Shown in pieces: positions 42,354-56,100 of a stretch of DNA of 64,000 nt (positions are counted from its first letter, which is position 1; every line of letters begins with the position of its first letter). Origin of the DNA: Vespa crabro (taxonomy: Eukaryota; Arthropoda; Insecta; Hymenoptera; Vespidae). Made by a program: the position numbers and the translations under genes. Where the stretch lies: NCBI RefSeq assembly GCF_910589235.1, contig NC_060955.1, positions 10,002,837 through 10,066,836 of the forward strand, written 5' to 3'. The notes beneath the pieces were generated by a model. It saw only the letters and a program-made list of their open reading frames with translations, searched no databases and was not told the origin of the DNA.

Positions 42354-42510
42354 GTATGTCGATTAAGTTTTTCGATAAAAATCATACGAAAACGCCCATT
42401 TAAACATAGCAAACACGTTATATTCTTGTTATATTCTTTATTCTTCATCGATAGAATATAAAATCAATGAAATTGAACGAGATTTCACCTTTTCGTTTTT
42501 CGACGATACG

Positions 42511-42538
42511 CGTATATGAGCGAAAAATCTCATATACG
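42511..42538. other. Class B hairpin: 10-base inverted repeat, 8-base spacer
   Basis: CGTATATGAG at 42511-42520 is the exact reverse complement of CTCATATACG at 42529-42538; the spacer is CGAAAAAT. The element is repeated in class B units that keep ACGCGTATATG, and is partly broken in those with CGCGAATATG (7-base arms), CACATATACG, or the AAAAAACTC variant. It occupies the same place in the unit as the class A palindrome. It could extrude as a cruciform or serve as a dimeric protein site; neither can be shown from sequence alone. Confidence 0.85.
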
Positions 42539-43446
42539 AACGAAACAATGTTAAAACTTCGATTCCAATATAAAATAGATGTTTGATCTTATGAAATGCA
42601 ATGTTCTGCATCGATTGGTAACATTTCTCAAACTGTGGCTCAAGTATTACTAAAGATTTCACAAATTTAACTTCGCATATAGCGAAATTCGCGTACGTCG
42701 ATTACGTTTTTCGATAATAATCATATGAAAACGACTATTTAAACATAGGAAAAACGTTATTTTCTTGTTATATTCTTTATTCTTCATCGATAGAATATAA
42801 AATCAATGAAATTGAACGAGATATCAACTTTTCGTTTTTCTACGATACGCGTATATGAGCGAAAAATCGTATATACGATGCGAAACAATGTTAAAACTTT
42901 GATACCAATATAAAATAGATGTTTGATCTTATGAAATGCAATGTTCTGCATCGATTGGTAACATTTTTCAAACTGTGGCGCAAGTATTACAAAAGATTTC
43001 ACGAATTTAACTTCGCGTATTGCGAAATTCGCGTATGTCGATTAAGTTTTTCGATAAAAATCATATGAAAACGACTATTTAAACATAGCAAAAACGTTAT
43101 TTTCTTGTTATATTCTTTATTCTTCATCGATAGAATATAAAATCAATGAAATTGAACGAGATATCAACTTTTCGTTTTTCGACGATACGCGATTATGAGC
43201 GAAAAATCTCATATACGAACGAAACAATGTTAAAACTTCGATTCCATTATAAAATAGATGTTTGATCTTATGAAATGCAATGTTCTGCATCGATTAGTAA
43301 CATTTTTCAAACTGTGGCGCAAGTATTACTAAAGATTTCACGAAATTAACTTCGCGTATAGCGAAATTCGCGTATGTCGATTAAGTTTTGCGATAAAAAT
43401 CATATGAAAACGCCTATTTAAACATAGCAAACACGTTATATTCTTG

Positions 43447-43786
43447 TTATATTCTTTATTCTGCGTCGATAGAATATAAAATCAATAAAATTGAACGAGA
43501 TTTCAACTTTTCGTTTTTCGACGATACGCGTATATGAGCGAAAAATCGTATATACGATGCGAAACAATGTTAAAACTTTGATTCCAATATAAAATAGATG
43601 TTTGATCTTATGAAATGCAATGTTCTGCATCGATTGGTAACATTTTTCAAACTGTGGCGCAAGTATTACAAAAGATTTCACGAATTTAACTTCGCGTATA
43701 GCGAAATTCGCGTATGTCGATTAAGTTTTTCGATAAAAATCATATGAAAACGACTATTTAAACTTAGCAAAAACGTTATTTTCTTG
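43447..43786. repeat. Representative class A monomer (340 bp)
   Basis: Class A is recognised by the 14-base palindrome ATCGTATATACGAT followed by GCGAAAC. It is one base longer than class B in this segment. A units usually follow the linker version with GCCTATTT, CAAACACG and TATATT, have TTCTGC before the first ATCGAT (or TTCTGCG before TCGATAG), and read GAGATTTCAAC. Class A is densest at 20-29 kb, where runs of three A units alternate with single B units. A subclass A' reads AATAGTATATACGATG; its left palindrome arm is mutated so only GTATATAC remains perfect. Confidence 0.9.
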
Positions 43787-45822
43787 TTATATTCTTTATT
43801 CTTCATCGATAGAATATAAAATCAATGAAATTGAACGAGATATCAACTTTTCGTTTTTCGACGATACGCGAATATGAGCGAAAAATCACATATACGAACG
43901 AAACAATGTTAAAACTTCGATTCCAATATAAAATAGATGTTTGATCTTATGAAATGCAATGTTCTGCATCGATTGGTAACATTTTTCAAACTGTGGCGCA
44001 AGTATTACTAAAGATTTCACGAAATTAACTTCGCGTATAGCGAAATTCGCGTATGTCGATTAAGTTTTTCGATAAAAATCATATGAAAGCGCCTATTTAA
44101 ACATAGCAAACACGTTATATTCTTGTTATATTCTTTATTCTTCATCGATAGAATAAAAAATCAATGAAATTGAACGAGATTTCAACTTTTCGTTTTTCGA
44201 CGATACGCGTATATGAGCGAAAAATCGTATATACGATGCGAAACAATGTTAAAACTTAGATTCCAATATAAAATAGATGTTTGATCTTAAGAAATGCAAT
44301 GTTCTGCATCGATTGGTAACATTTATCAAACTGTGGCTCAAGTATTACTAAAGATTTCATAAATTTAACTTCGCATATAGCGAAATTCGCGTATGTCGAT
44401 TACGTTTTTCGATAAAAATCATATGAAAACGACTATATAAACATAGCAAAAACGTTATTTTCTTGTTATATTATTTATTCTTCATCGATAGAATATAAAA
44501 TCAATGAAATTGAACGAGATATCAACTTTTCGTTTTTCTACGATACGCGTATATGAGCGAAAAATCGAATATACGATGCGAAACAATGTTAAAACTTTGA
44601 TACCAATATAAAATAGATGTTTGATCTTATGAAATGCAATGTTCTGCATCGATTGGTAACATTTTTCAAACTGTGGCGCAAGTATTACAAAAGATTTCAC
44701 GAATTTAACATCGCGTATTGCGAAATTCGCGTATGTCGATTAAGTTTTTCGATAAAAATCATATGAAAACGACTATTTAAACATAGCAAAAACGTTATTT
44801 TCTTGTTATATTCTTTATTCTTCATCGATAGAATATAAAATCAATGAAATTGAACGAGATATCAACTTTTCGTTTTTCGACGATACGCGATTATGAGCGA
44901 AAAATCTCATATACGAACGAAACAATGTTAAAACTTCGATTCCAATATAAAATAGATGTTTGATCTTATGAAATGCAATGTTCTGCATCGATTGGTAACA
45001 TTTTTCAAACTGTGGCGCAAGTATTACTAAAGATTTCACGAAATTAACTTCGCGTATAGCGAAATTCGCGGATGTCAATTAAGTTTTTCGATAAAAATCA
45101 TATGAAAACGCCTATTTAAACATAGCAAACACGTTATATTCTTGTTATATTCTTTATTCTGCGTCGATAGAATATAAAATCAATAAAATTGAACGAGATT
45201 TCAACTTTTCGTTTTTCGACGATACGCGTATATGAGCGAAAAATAGTATATACGATGCGAAAAAATGTTAAAACTTCGATTCCAATATAAAATAGATGTT
45301 TGATCTTATGAAATGCAATGTTCTGCATCGATTGGTAACATTTTTCAAACTGTGGCGCAAGTATTACTAAAGATTTCACGAAATTAACTTCGCGTATAGC
45401 AAATTCGCGTTTGTCAATTAAGTTTTTCGATAAAAATCATATGAAAACGCCTATTTAAACATAGCAAACACGTTATATTCTTGTTACATTCTTTATTCTT
45501 CATCGATAGAATATAAAATCAATAAAATTGAACGAGATTTCAAATTTCGTTTTTCGACGATACGCGTATATGAGCGAAAAATCGTATATACGATGCGAAA
45601 CAATGTTAAAACTTAGATTCCAATATAAAATAGATGTTTGATCTTATGAAATGCAATGTTCTGCATCGATTGGTAACATTTCTCAAACTGTGGCTCAAGT
45701 ATTACTAAAGATTTCACAAATTTAACTTCGCATATAGCGAAATTCGCGTATGTCGATTACGTTTTTCGATAAAAATCATATGAAAACGACTATTTAAACA
45801 TAGCAAAAACGTTATTTTCTTG

Positions 45823-48800
45823 TTATATTCTTTATTCTTCATCGATAGAATATAAAATCAATGAAATTGAACGAGATATCAACTTTTCGTTTTTCGACGA
45901 TACGAGTATATGAGCGTAAAATCTCATATACGAACGAAACAATGTTAAAACTTCGATTCCAATATAAAATAGATGTTTGATCTTATGAAATGCAATGTTC
46001 TGCATCGATTGGTAACATTTTTCAAACTTTGGCGCAAGTATTACTAAAGATTTCACGAAATTAACTTCGCGTATAGCGAAATTCGCGTATAGCGAAATTC
46101 GCGTATGTCGATTAAGTTTTCGATAAAAATCATATGAAAACGCATATTTAAACATAGCAAACACGTTATATTCTTGTTATATTCTTTATTCTGCATCGTT
46201 AGAATATAAAATCAATGAAATTGAACGAGATTACAACTTTTCGTTTTTCTACGATACGCGTATATGAGCGAAAAATCGTATATACGATGCGAAACAATGT
46301 TAAAACTTTGATTCCAATATAAAATAGATGTTTGATCTTATGAAATGCAATGTTCTGCATCGATTGGTAACATTTTTCAAACTGTGGCGCAAGTATTACA
46401 AAAGATTTCACGAATTTAACTTGGCGTATAGCGAAATTCGCGTATGTCGCTTAAGTTTTTCGATAAAAATCATACGAAAACGCCCATTTAAACATAGCAA
46501 ACACGTTATATTCTTGTTATATTCTTTATTCTTCATCGATAGAATATAAAATCAATGAAATTGAACGAGATTTCACCTTTTCGTTTTTCGACGATACGCG
46601 TATATGAGCGAAAAAACTCATATACGAACGAAACAATGTTAAAACTTCGATTCCAATATAAAATAGATGTTTGATCTTATGAAATGCAATGTTCTGCATC
46701 GATTGGTAACATTTTTCAAACTGTGGCGCAAGTATTACTAAAGATTTCACGAAATTAACTTCGCGTATAGCGAAATTCGCGTATGTCGATTAAGTTTTTC
46801 GATAAAAATCATACGAAAACGCCTATTTAAACATAGCAAACACGTTATATTCTTGTTGTATTCTTTATTCTTCATCGATAGAATATAAAATCAATGAAAT
46901 TGAACGAGATTTCACCTTTTCGTTTTTCGACGATACGCGTATATGAGCGAAAAATCTCATATACGAACGAAACAATGTTAAAGCTTCGATGCCAATATAA
47001 AATAGATGTTTGATCTTATGAAATGCAATGTTCTGCATCGATTGGTAACATTTCTCAAACTGTGGCTCAAGTATTACTAAAGATTTCACAAATTTAACTT
47101 CGCATATAGCGAAATTCGCGTATGTCGATTACGTTTTTCGATAAAAATCATATGAAAACGACTATTTAAACACAGCAAAAACGTTATTTTCTTGTTATAT
47201 TCTTTATTCTTCATCGATAGAATATAAAATCAATGAAATTGAACGAGATATCAACTTTTCGTTTTTCGACGATACGAGTATATGAGCGTAAAATCTCATA
47301 TACGAACGAAACAATGTTAAAACTTCGATTCCAATATAAAATAGATGTTTGATCTTATGAAATGCAATGTTCTGCATCGATTGGTAACATTTTTCAAACT
47401 TTGGCGCAAGTATTACTAAAGATTTCACGAAATTAACTTCGCGTATAGCGAAATCCGCGTATGTCGATTAAGTTTTCGATAAAAATCATATGAAAACGCC
47501 TATTTAAACATAGCAAACAAGTTATATTCTTGTTATATTCTTTATTCTGCATCGTTAGAATATAAAATCAATGAAATTGAACGAGATTACAACTTTTCGT
47601 TTTTCTACGATACGCGTATATGAGCGAAAAATCGTATATACGATGCGAAACAATGTTAAAACTTTGATTCCAATATAAAATAGATGTTTGATCTTATGAA
47701 ATGCAATGTTCTGCATCGATTGGTAACATTTTTCAAACTGTGGCGCAAGTATTACAAAAGATTTCACGAATTTAACTTGGCGTATAGCGAAATTCGCGTA
47801 TGTCGATTAAGTTTTTCGATAAAAATCATACGAAAACGCCCATTTAAACATAGCAAACACGTTATATTCTTGTTATATTCTTTATTCTTCATCGATAGAA
47901 TATAAAATCAATGAAATTGAACGAGATTTCACCTTTTCGTTTTTCGACGATACGCGTATATGAGCGAAAAAACTAATATACGAACGAAACAATGTTAAAA
48001 CTTCGATTCCAATATAAAATAGATGTTTGATCTTATGAAATGCAATGTTCTGCATCGATTGGTAACATTTTTCAAACTGTGGCGCAAGTATTACTAAAGA
48101 TTTCACGAAATTAACTTCGCGTATAGCGAAATTCGCGTATGTCGATTAAGTTTTTCGATAAAAATCATACGAAAACGCCTATTTAAACATAGCAAACACG
48201 TTATATTCTTGTTGTATTCTTTATTCTTCATCGATAGAATATAAAATCAATGAAATTGAACGAGATTTCACCTTTTCGTTTTTCGACGATACGCGTATAT
48301 GTGCGAAAAATCTCATATACGAACGAAACAATGTTAAAACTTCGATGCCAATATAAAATAGATGTTTGATCTTATGAAATGCAATGTTCTGCATCGATTG
48401 GTAACATTTCTCAAACTGTGGCTCAAGTATTACTAAAGATTTCACAAATTTAACTTCGCATATAGCGAAATTCGCGTATGTCGATTACGTTTTTCGATAA
48501 AAATCATATGAAAACGACTATTTAAACATAGCAAAAACGTTATTTTCTTGTTATATTCTTTATTCTTCATCGATAGAATATAAAATCAATGAAATTGAAC
48601 GAGATATCAACTTTTCGTTTTTCGACGATACGAGTATATGAGCGTAAAATCTCATATACGAACGAAACAATGTCAAAACTTCGATTCCAATATAAAATAG
48701 ATGTTTGATCTTATGAAATGCAATGTTCTGCATCGATTGGTAACATTTTTCAATCTTTGGCGCAAGTATTACTAAAGATTTCACGAAATTAACTTCGCGT

Positions 48801-51240
48801 ATAGCGAAATTCGCGTATGTCGATTAAGTTTTCGATAAAAATCATATGAAAACGCCTATTTAAACATAGCAAACACGTTATATTCTTGTTATATTCTTTA
48901 TTCTGCATCGTTAGAATATAAAATCAATGAAATTGAACGAGATTACAACTTTTCGTTTTTCTACGATACGCGTATATGAGCGAAAAATCGTATATACGAT
49001 GCGAAACAATGTTAAAACTTTGATTCCAATATAAAATAGATGTTTGATCTTATGAAATGCAATGTTCTGCATCGATTGGTAACATTTTTCAAACTGTGGC
49101 GCAAGTATTACAAAAGATTTCACGAATTTAACTTGGCGTATAGCGAAATTCGCGAATGTCGATTAAGTTTTTCGATAAAAATCATACGAAAACGCCCATT
49201 TAAACATACCAAACACGTTATATTCTTGTTATATTCTTTATTCTTCATCGATAGAATATAAAATCAATGAAATTGAACGAGATTTCACCTTTTCGTTTTT
49301 CGACGATACGCGTATATGAGCGAAAAAACTCATATACGAACGAAACAATGTTAAAACTTCGATTCCAATATAAAATAGATGTTTGATCTTATGAAATGCA
49401 ATGTTCTGCATCGATTGGTAACATTTTTCAAACTGTGGCGCAAGTATTACTAAAGATTTCACGAAATTAACTTCGCGTATAGCGAAATTCGCGTATGTCG
49501 ATTAAGTTTTTCGATAAAAATCATACGAAAACGCCTATTTAAACATAGCAAACACGTTATATTCTTGTTGTATTCTTTATTCTTCATCGATAGAATATAA
49601 AATCAATGAAATTGAACGAGATTTCACCTTTTCGTTTTTCGACGATACGCGTATATGAGCGAAAAATCTCATATACGAACGAAACAATGTTAAAACTTCG
49701 ATGCCAATATAAAATAGATGTTTGATCTTATGAAATGCAATGTTCTGCATCGATTGGTAACATTTCTCAAACTGTGGCTCAAGTATTACTAAAGATTTCA
49801 CAAATTTAACTTCGCATATAGCGAAATTCGCGTATGTCGATTACGTTTTTCGATAAAAATCATATGAAAACGACTATTTAAACATAGCAAAAACGTTATT
49901 TTCTTGTTATATTCTTTATTCTTCATCGATAGAATATAAAATCAATGAAATTGAACGAGATATCAACTTTTCGTTTTTCGACGATACGAGTATATGAGCG
50001 TAAAATCTCATATACGAACGAAACAATGTCAAAACTTCGATTCCAATATAAAATAGATGTTTGATCTTATGAAATGCAATGTTCTGCATCGATTGGTAAC
50101 ATTTTTCAATCTTTGGCGCAAGTATTACTAAAGATTTCACGAAATTAACTTCGCGTATAGCGAAATTCGCGTATGTCGATTAAGTTTTCGATAAAAATCA
50201 TATGAAAACGCCTATTTAAACATAGCAAACACGTTATATTCTTGTTATATTCTTTATTCTGCATCGTTAGAATATAAAATCAATGAAATTGAACGAGATT
50301 TCAACTTTTCGTTTTTCTACGATACGCGTATATGAGCGAAAAATCGTATATACGATGCGAAACAATGTTAAAACTTTGATTCCAATATAAAATAGATGTT
50401 TGATCTTATGAAATGCAATGTTCTGCATCGATTGGTAACATTTTTCAAACTGTGGCGCAAGTATTACAAAAGATTTCACGAATTTAACTTGGCGTATAGC
50501 GAAATTCGCGAATGTCGATTAAGTTTTTCGATAAAAATCATACGAAAACGCCCATTTAAACATACCAAACACGTTATATTCTTGTTATATTCTTTATTCT
50601 TCATCGATAGAATATAAAATCAATGAAATTGAACGAGATTTCACCTTTTCGTTTTTCGACGATACGCGTATATGAGCGAAAAAACTCATATACGAACGAA
50701 ACAATGTTAAAACTTCGATTCCAATATAAAATAGATGTTTGATCTTATGAAATGCAATGTTCTGCATCGATTGGTAACATTTTTCAAACTGTGGCGCAAG
50801 TATTACTAAAGATTTCACGAAATTAACTTCGCGTATAGCGAAATTCGCGTATGTCGATTAAGTTTTTCGATAAAAATCATACGAAAACGCCTATTTAAAC
50901 ATAGCAAACAGGTTATATTCTTGTTGTATTCTTTATTCTTCATCGATAGAATATAAAATCAATGAAATTGAACGAGATTTCACCTTTTCGTTTTTCGACG
51001 ATACGCGTATATGAGCGAAAAATCTCATATACGAACGAAACAATGTTAAAACTTCGATGCCAATATAAAATAGATGTTTGATCTTATGAAATGCAATGTT
51101 CTGCATCGATTGGTAACATTTTTCAAACTGTGGCGCAAGTATTACAAAAGATTTCACGAATTTAACTTCGCGTATTGCGAAATTCGCGTATGTCGATTAC
51201 GTTTTTCGATAAAAATCATATGAAAACGCCTATTTAAACA
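45823..51240. repeat. Four-unit higher-order repeat, four copies (1356 bp)
   Basis: Equivalent units lie at 47204/48560/49916, 46199/47555/48911/50267, 46526/47882/49238/50594 and 46865/48221/49577/50933. The first interval (45832 to 47204) is 16 bp longer because of a 16-bp duplication. Class order is B A B B. Markers: ACGAGTATATG with GAGCGTAAAATC, CAAACTTTGGCGC, ATCGTTAGAATA with GATTACAAC, CTTGGCG, AAAAAACTCATATACG and CTTCGATGCC. The last unit of the fourth copy has switched to another right half. Later copies carry their own markers (ATGTCAAAAC and CAATCTTTGG in copies three and four). Confidence 0.9.
46066..46106. repeat. 16-bp tandem duplication in the three-arm dyad
   Basis: TTCGCGTAT occurs three times at 46066, 46082 and 46098 instead of the usual two, a gain of one 16-bp step. 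It adds two dyad arms. The opposite event, loss of one step, is seen at 5342-5353. Confidence 0.95.
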
Positions 51241-52190
51241 TAGCAAACACGTTATATTCTTGTTAAATTCTTTATTCTGCGTCGATAGAATATAAAATCA
51301 ATAAAATTGAACGAGATTTCAACTTTTCGTTTTTCGACGATACGCGTATATGAGCGAAAAATAGTATATACGATGCGAAACAATGTTAAAACTTCGATTC
51401 CAATATAAAATAGATGTTTGATCTTATGAAATGCAATGTTCTGCATCGATTGGTAACATTTTTCAAACTGTGGCGCAAGTATTACTAAAGATTTCACGAA
51501 ATTAACTTCGCGTATAGCGAAATTCACGTATGTCGATTAAGTTTTTCGATAAAAATCATACGAAAACGCCTATTTAAACATAGCAAACACGTTATATTCT
51601 TGTTATATTCTTTATTCTTCATCGATAGAATATAAAATCAATGAAATTGAACGAGATTTCAACTTTTCGTTTTTCGACGATACGCGTATATGAGCGAAAA
51701 ATCGTATATACGATGCGAAACAATGTTAAAACTTAGATTCCAATATAAAATAGATGTTTCATCTTATGAAATGCAATGTTCTGCATCGATTGGTAACATT
51801 TCTCAACCTGTGGCTCAAGTATTACTAAAGATTTCACAAATTTAACTTCGCATATAGCGAAATTCGCGTATGTCGATTACGTTTTTCGATAAAAATCATA
51901 TGAAAACGACTATTTAAACATAGCAAAAACGTTATTTTCTTGTTATATTCTTTATTCTTCATCGATAGAATATAAAATCAATGAAATTGAACGAGATATC
52001 AACTTTTCGTTTTTCGACGATACGCGTATATGAGCGTAAAATCTCATATACGAACGAAACAATGTTAAAACTTCGATTCCAATATAAAATAGATGTTTGA
52101 TCTTATGAAATGCAATGTTCTGCATCGATTGGTAACATTTTTCAAACTTTGGCGCAAGTATTACTAAAGATTTCACGATATTAACTTCGC
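50400..52190. repeat. 1.8-kb block, left copy of a 26-unit-offset duplication
   Basis: This matches about 59220-61010 at offset 8818. Shared rare variants: AAAAAACTCATATACG, CTTCGATGCC, CTTGTTAAATTC, AAATTCACGTATG, GTTTCATCTTATG, CTCAACCTGTGG and CACGATATTAAC. Differences seen include CAAACAGG near 50910 and CATACG versus CATATG near 51560. Confidence 0.85.
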
Positions 52191-53100
52191 GTATAGCGAA
52201 ATTCGCGTATTTCGATTAAGTTTTTCGATAAAAATCATACGAAAACGCCCATTTAAACATAGCAAACACGTTATATTCTTGTTATATTCTTTATTCTTCA
52301 TCGATAGAATATAAAATCAATGAAATTGAACGAGATTTCACCTTTTCGTTTTTCGACGATACGCGTATATGAGCGAAAAATCGTATATACGATGCGAAAC
52401 AATGTTAAAACTTAGATTCCAATATAAAATAGATGTTTGATCTTATGAAATGCAATGTTCTGCATCGATTGGTAACATTTCTCAAACTGTGGCTCAAGTA
52501 TTACTAAAGATTTCACAAATTTAACTTCGCATATTGCGAAATTCGCGTATGTCGATTACGTTTTTCGATAAAAATCATATGAAAACGACTATTTAAACAT
52601 AGCAAAAACGTTATTTTCTTGTTATATTCTTTATTCTTCATCGATAGAATATAAAATCAATGAAATTGAACGAGATATCAACTTTTCGTTTTTCGACTAT
52701 ACGCGTATATGAGCGTAAAATCTCATATACGAACGAAACAATGTTAAAACTTCGATTCCAATATAAAATAGATGTTTGATCTTATGAAATGCAATGTTCT
52801 GCATCGATTGGTAACATTTTTCAAACTTTGGCGCAAGTATTACTAAAGATTTCACGATATTAACTTCGCGTATAGCGAAATTCGCGTATGTCGATTAAGT
52901 TTTTCGATAAAAATCATATGAAAACGACTATTTAAACATAGCAAAAACGTTATTTTCTTGTTATATTCTTTATTCTTCATCGATAGAATATAAAATCAAT
53001 GAAATTGAACGAGATATCAACTTTTCGTTTTTCGACGATACGCGAATATGAGCGAAAAATCTCATATACGAACGAAACAATGTTAAAACTTCGATTCCAA
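51960..53100. repeat. 1.1-kb block with a copy at 61456-62596 (offset 9496)
   Basis: Both copies have CACGATATTAAC, CATACGAAAACGCCC, a class A unit with GATTTCACC, the CTGTGGCTC right half, and a B unit with TTTCGACTATACGCG. The right copy has private changes near 62031 (TATAACGAA), 62053 (GATTAGG) and 62136 (TTCAACGATAG). Confidence 0.8.
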
Positions 53101-56100
53101 TATAAAATAGATGTTTGATCTTATGAAATGCAAAGTTCTGCATCGATTGGTAACATTTTTCAAACTGTGGCGCAAGTATTACTAACGATTTCACGAAATT
53201 AACTTCGCGTATAGCGAAATTCGCGTATGTCGATAAAGTTTTTCGATAAAAATCATATGAAAACGCCTATTTAAACATAGCAAACACGTTATATTCTTGT
53301 TATATTCTTTATTCTGCGTCGATAGAATATAAAATCAATAAAATTGAACGAGATTTCAACTTTTCGTTTTTCGACGATACGCGTATATGAGCGAAAAATA
53401 GTATATACGATGCGAAACAATGTTAAAACTTCGATTCCAATATAAAATAGATGTTTGATCTTATGAAATGCAATGTTCTGCATCGATTGGTAACATTTTT
53501 CAAACTGTGGCGCAAGTATTACTAAAGATTTCACGAAATTAACTTCGCGTATAGCAAATTCGCGTATGTCAATTAAGTTTTTCGATAAAAATCATATGAA
53601 AACGCCTATTTAAACATAGGAAACACGTTATATTCTTGTTACATTCTTTATTCTTCATCGACAGAATATAAAATCAATGAAATTGAACGAGATTTCAAAT
53701 TTCGTTTTTCGACGATACGCGTATATGAGCGAAAAATCGTATATACGATGCGAAACAATGTTAAAACTTAGATTCCAATATAAAATAGATGTTTGATCTT
53801 ATGAAATGCAATGTTCTGCATCGATTGGTAACATTTTTCAAACTGTGGCGCAAGTATTACAAAAGATTTCACGAATTTAACTTGGCGTATAGCGAAATTC
53901 GCGTATGTCGATTAAGTTTTTCGATAAAAATCATACGAAAACGCCCATTTAAACATAGCAAACACGTCATATTCTTGTTATATTCTTTATTCTTCATCGA
54001 TAGAATATAAAATCAATGAAATAGAACGAGATATCAACTTTTCGTTTTTCGACTATACGCGTATATGAGCGTAAAATCTCATATACGAACGAAACAATGT
54101 TAAAACTTCGATTCCAATATAAAATAGATGTTTGATCTTATGAAATGCAATGTTCTGCATCGATTGGTAACATTTTTCAAACTTTGGCGCAAGTATTACT
54201 AAAGATTTCACGATATTAACTTCGCGTATAGCGAAATTCGCGTATGTCGATTAAGTTTTTCGATAAAAATCATATGAAAACGACTATTTAAACATAGCAA
54301 AAACGTTATTTTCTTGTTATATTCTTTATTCTTCATCGATAGAATATAAAATCAATGAAATTGAACGAGATATCAACTTTTCGTTTTTCGACGATACGCG
54401 AATATGAGCGAAAAATCTCATATACGAACGAAACAATGTTAAAACTTCGATTCCAATATAAAATAGATGTTTGATCTTATGAAATGCAATGTTCTGCATC
54501 GATTGGTAACATTTCTCAAACTGTGGCTCAAGTATTACGAAAGATTTCACAAATTTAACTTCGCATATAGCGAAATTCGCGTATGTCGATTACGTTTTTC
54601 GATAAAAATCATATGAAAACGACTATTTAAACATAGCAAAAACGTTATTTTCTTGTTATATTCTTTATTCTTCATCGATAGAATATAAAATCAATGAAAT
54701 TGAACGAGATATCAACTTTTCGTTTTTCGACGATACGCGTATATGAGCGAAAAATAGTATATACGATGCGAAACAATGTTAAAACTTCGATTCCAATATA
54801 AAATAGATGTTTGATCTTATGAAATGCAATGTTCTGCATCGATTGGTAAAATTTTTCAAACTGTGGCGCAAGTATTACTAAAGATTTCACGAAATTAACT
54901 TCGCGTATAGCAAATTCGCGTATGTCAATTAAGTTTTTCGATAAAAATCATATGAAAACGCCTATTTAAACATAGCAAACACGTTATATTCTTGTTACAT
55001 TCTTTATTCTTCATCGATAGAATATAAAATCAATGAAATTGAACGAGATTTCAAATTTCGTTTTTCGACCATACGCGTATATGAGCGAATAATCGTATAT
55101 ACGATGCGAAACAATGATAAAACTTAGATTCCAATATAAAATAGATGTTTGATCTTATGAAATGCAATGTTCTGCATCGATTGGTAACATTTCTCAAACT
55201 GTGGCTCAAGTATTACTAAAGATTTCACAAATTTAACTTCGCATATAGCGAAATTCGCGTATGTCGATTACGTTTTTCGATAAAAATCATATGAAAACGA
55301 CTATTTAAACATAGCAAAAACGTTATTTTCTTGTTATATTCTTTATTCTTCATCGATAGAATATAAAATCAATGAAATTGAACGAGATATCAACTTTTCG
55401 TTTTTCGACGATACGAGTATATGAGCGTAAAATCTCATATACGAACGAAACAATGTTAAAACTTCGATTCCAATATAAAATAGATGTTTGATCTTATGAA
55501 ATGCAATGTTCTGCATCGATTGGTAACATTTTTCAAACTTTGGCGCAAGTATTACTAAAGATTTCACGAAATTAACTTCGCGTATAGCGAAATTCGCGTA
55601 TGTCGATTAAGTTTTCGATAAAAATCATATGAAAACGCATATTTAAACATAGCAAACACGTTATATTCTTGTTATATTCTTTATTCTGCATCGTTAGAAT
55701 ATAAAATCAATGAAATTGAACGAGATTACAACTTTTCGTTTTTCTACGATACGCGTATATGAGCGAAAAATCGTATATACGATGCGAAACAATGTTAAAA
55801 CTTTGATTCCAATATAAAATAGATGTTTGATCTTATGAAATGCAATGTTCTGCATCGATTGGTAACATTTTTCAAACTGTGGCGCAAGTATTACAAAAGA
55901 TTTCACGAATTTAACTTGGCGTATAGCGAAATTCGCGTATGTCGATTAAGTTTTTCGATAAAAATCATACGAAAACGCCCATTTAAACATAGCAAACACG
56001 TTATATTCTTGTTATATTCTTTATTCTTCATCGATAGAATATAAAATCAATGAAATTGAACGAGATATCAACTTTTCGTTTTTCGACTATACGCGTATAT

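Larger units (their letters stand above)
41697..45822. repeat. Mixed A/B units between two higher-order repeats
   Basis: The class order is B A B A B A B A A B A' A. The units at 42111 and 42438 resemble 46199 and 46526 (offset 4088), and the unit at 42784 matches 44482 (offset 1698, both with TTTGATACC). The unit at 42438 joins a class B left half to the TTCTCAAACTGTGGCTC right half, as if one unit of the later four-unit repeat had been lost. Confidence 0.7.

Noticed and set aside
45832..46164. Longest open frame, 110 codons on the minus strand
   Set aside because: The extra length comes from the 16-bp duplication at 46066-46106, which shifts the frame into linker sequence. It is an accident of the repeat.
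46328..46549. Plus-strand frames of 67-73 codons (starting MFDLMKCNVLH or similar) recurring from 42 to 59 kb
   Set aside because: They overlap the minus-strand frames in the same repeat, cross unit boundaries and recur only with the higher-order repeat. They are shadows of satellite sequence.
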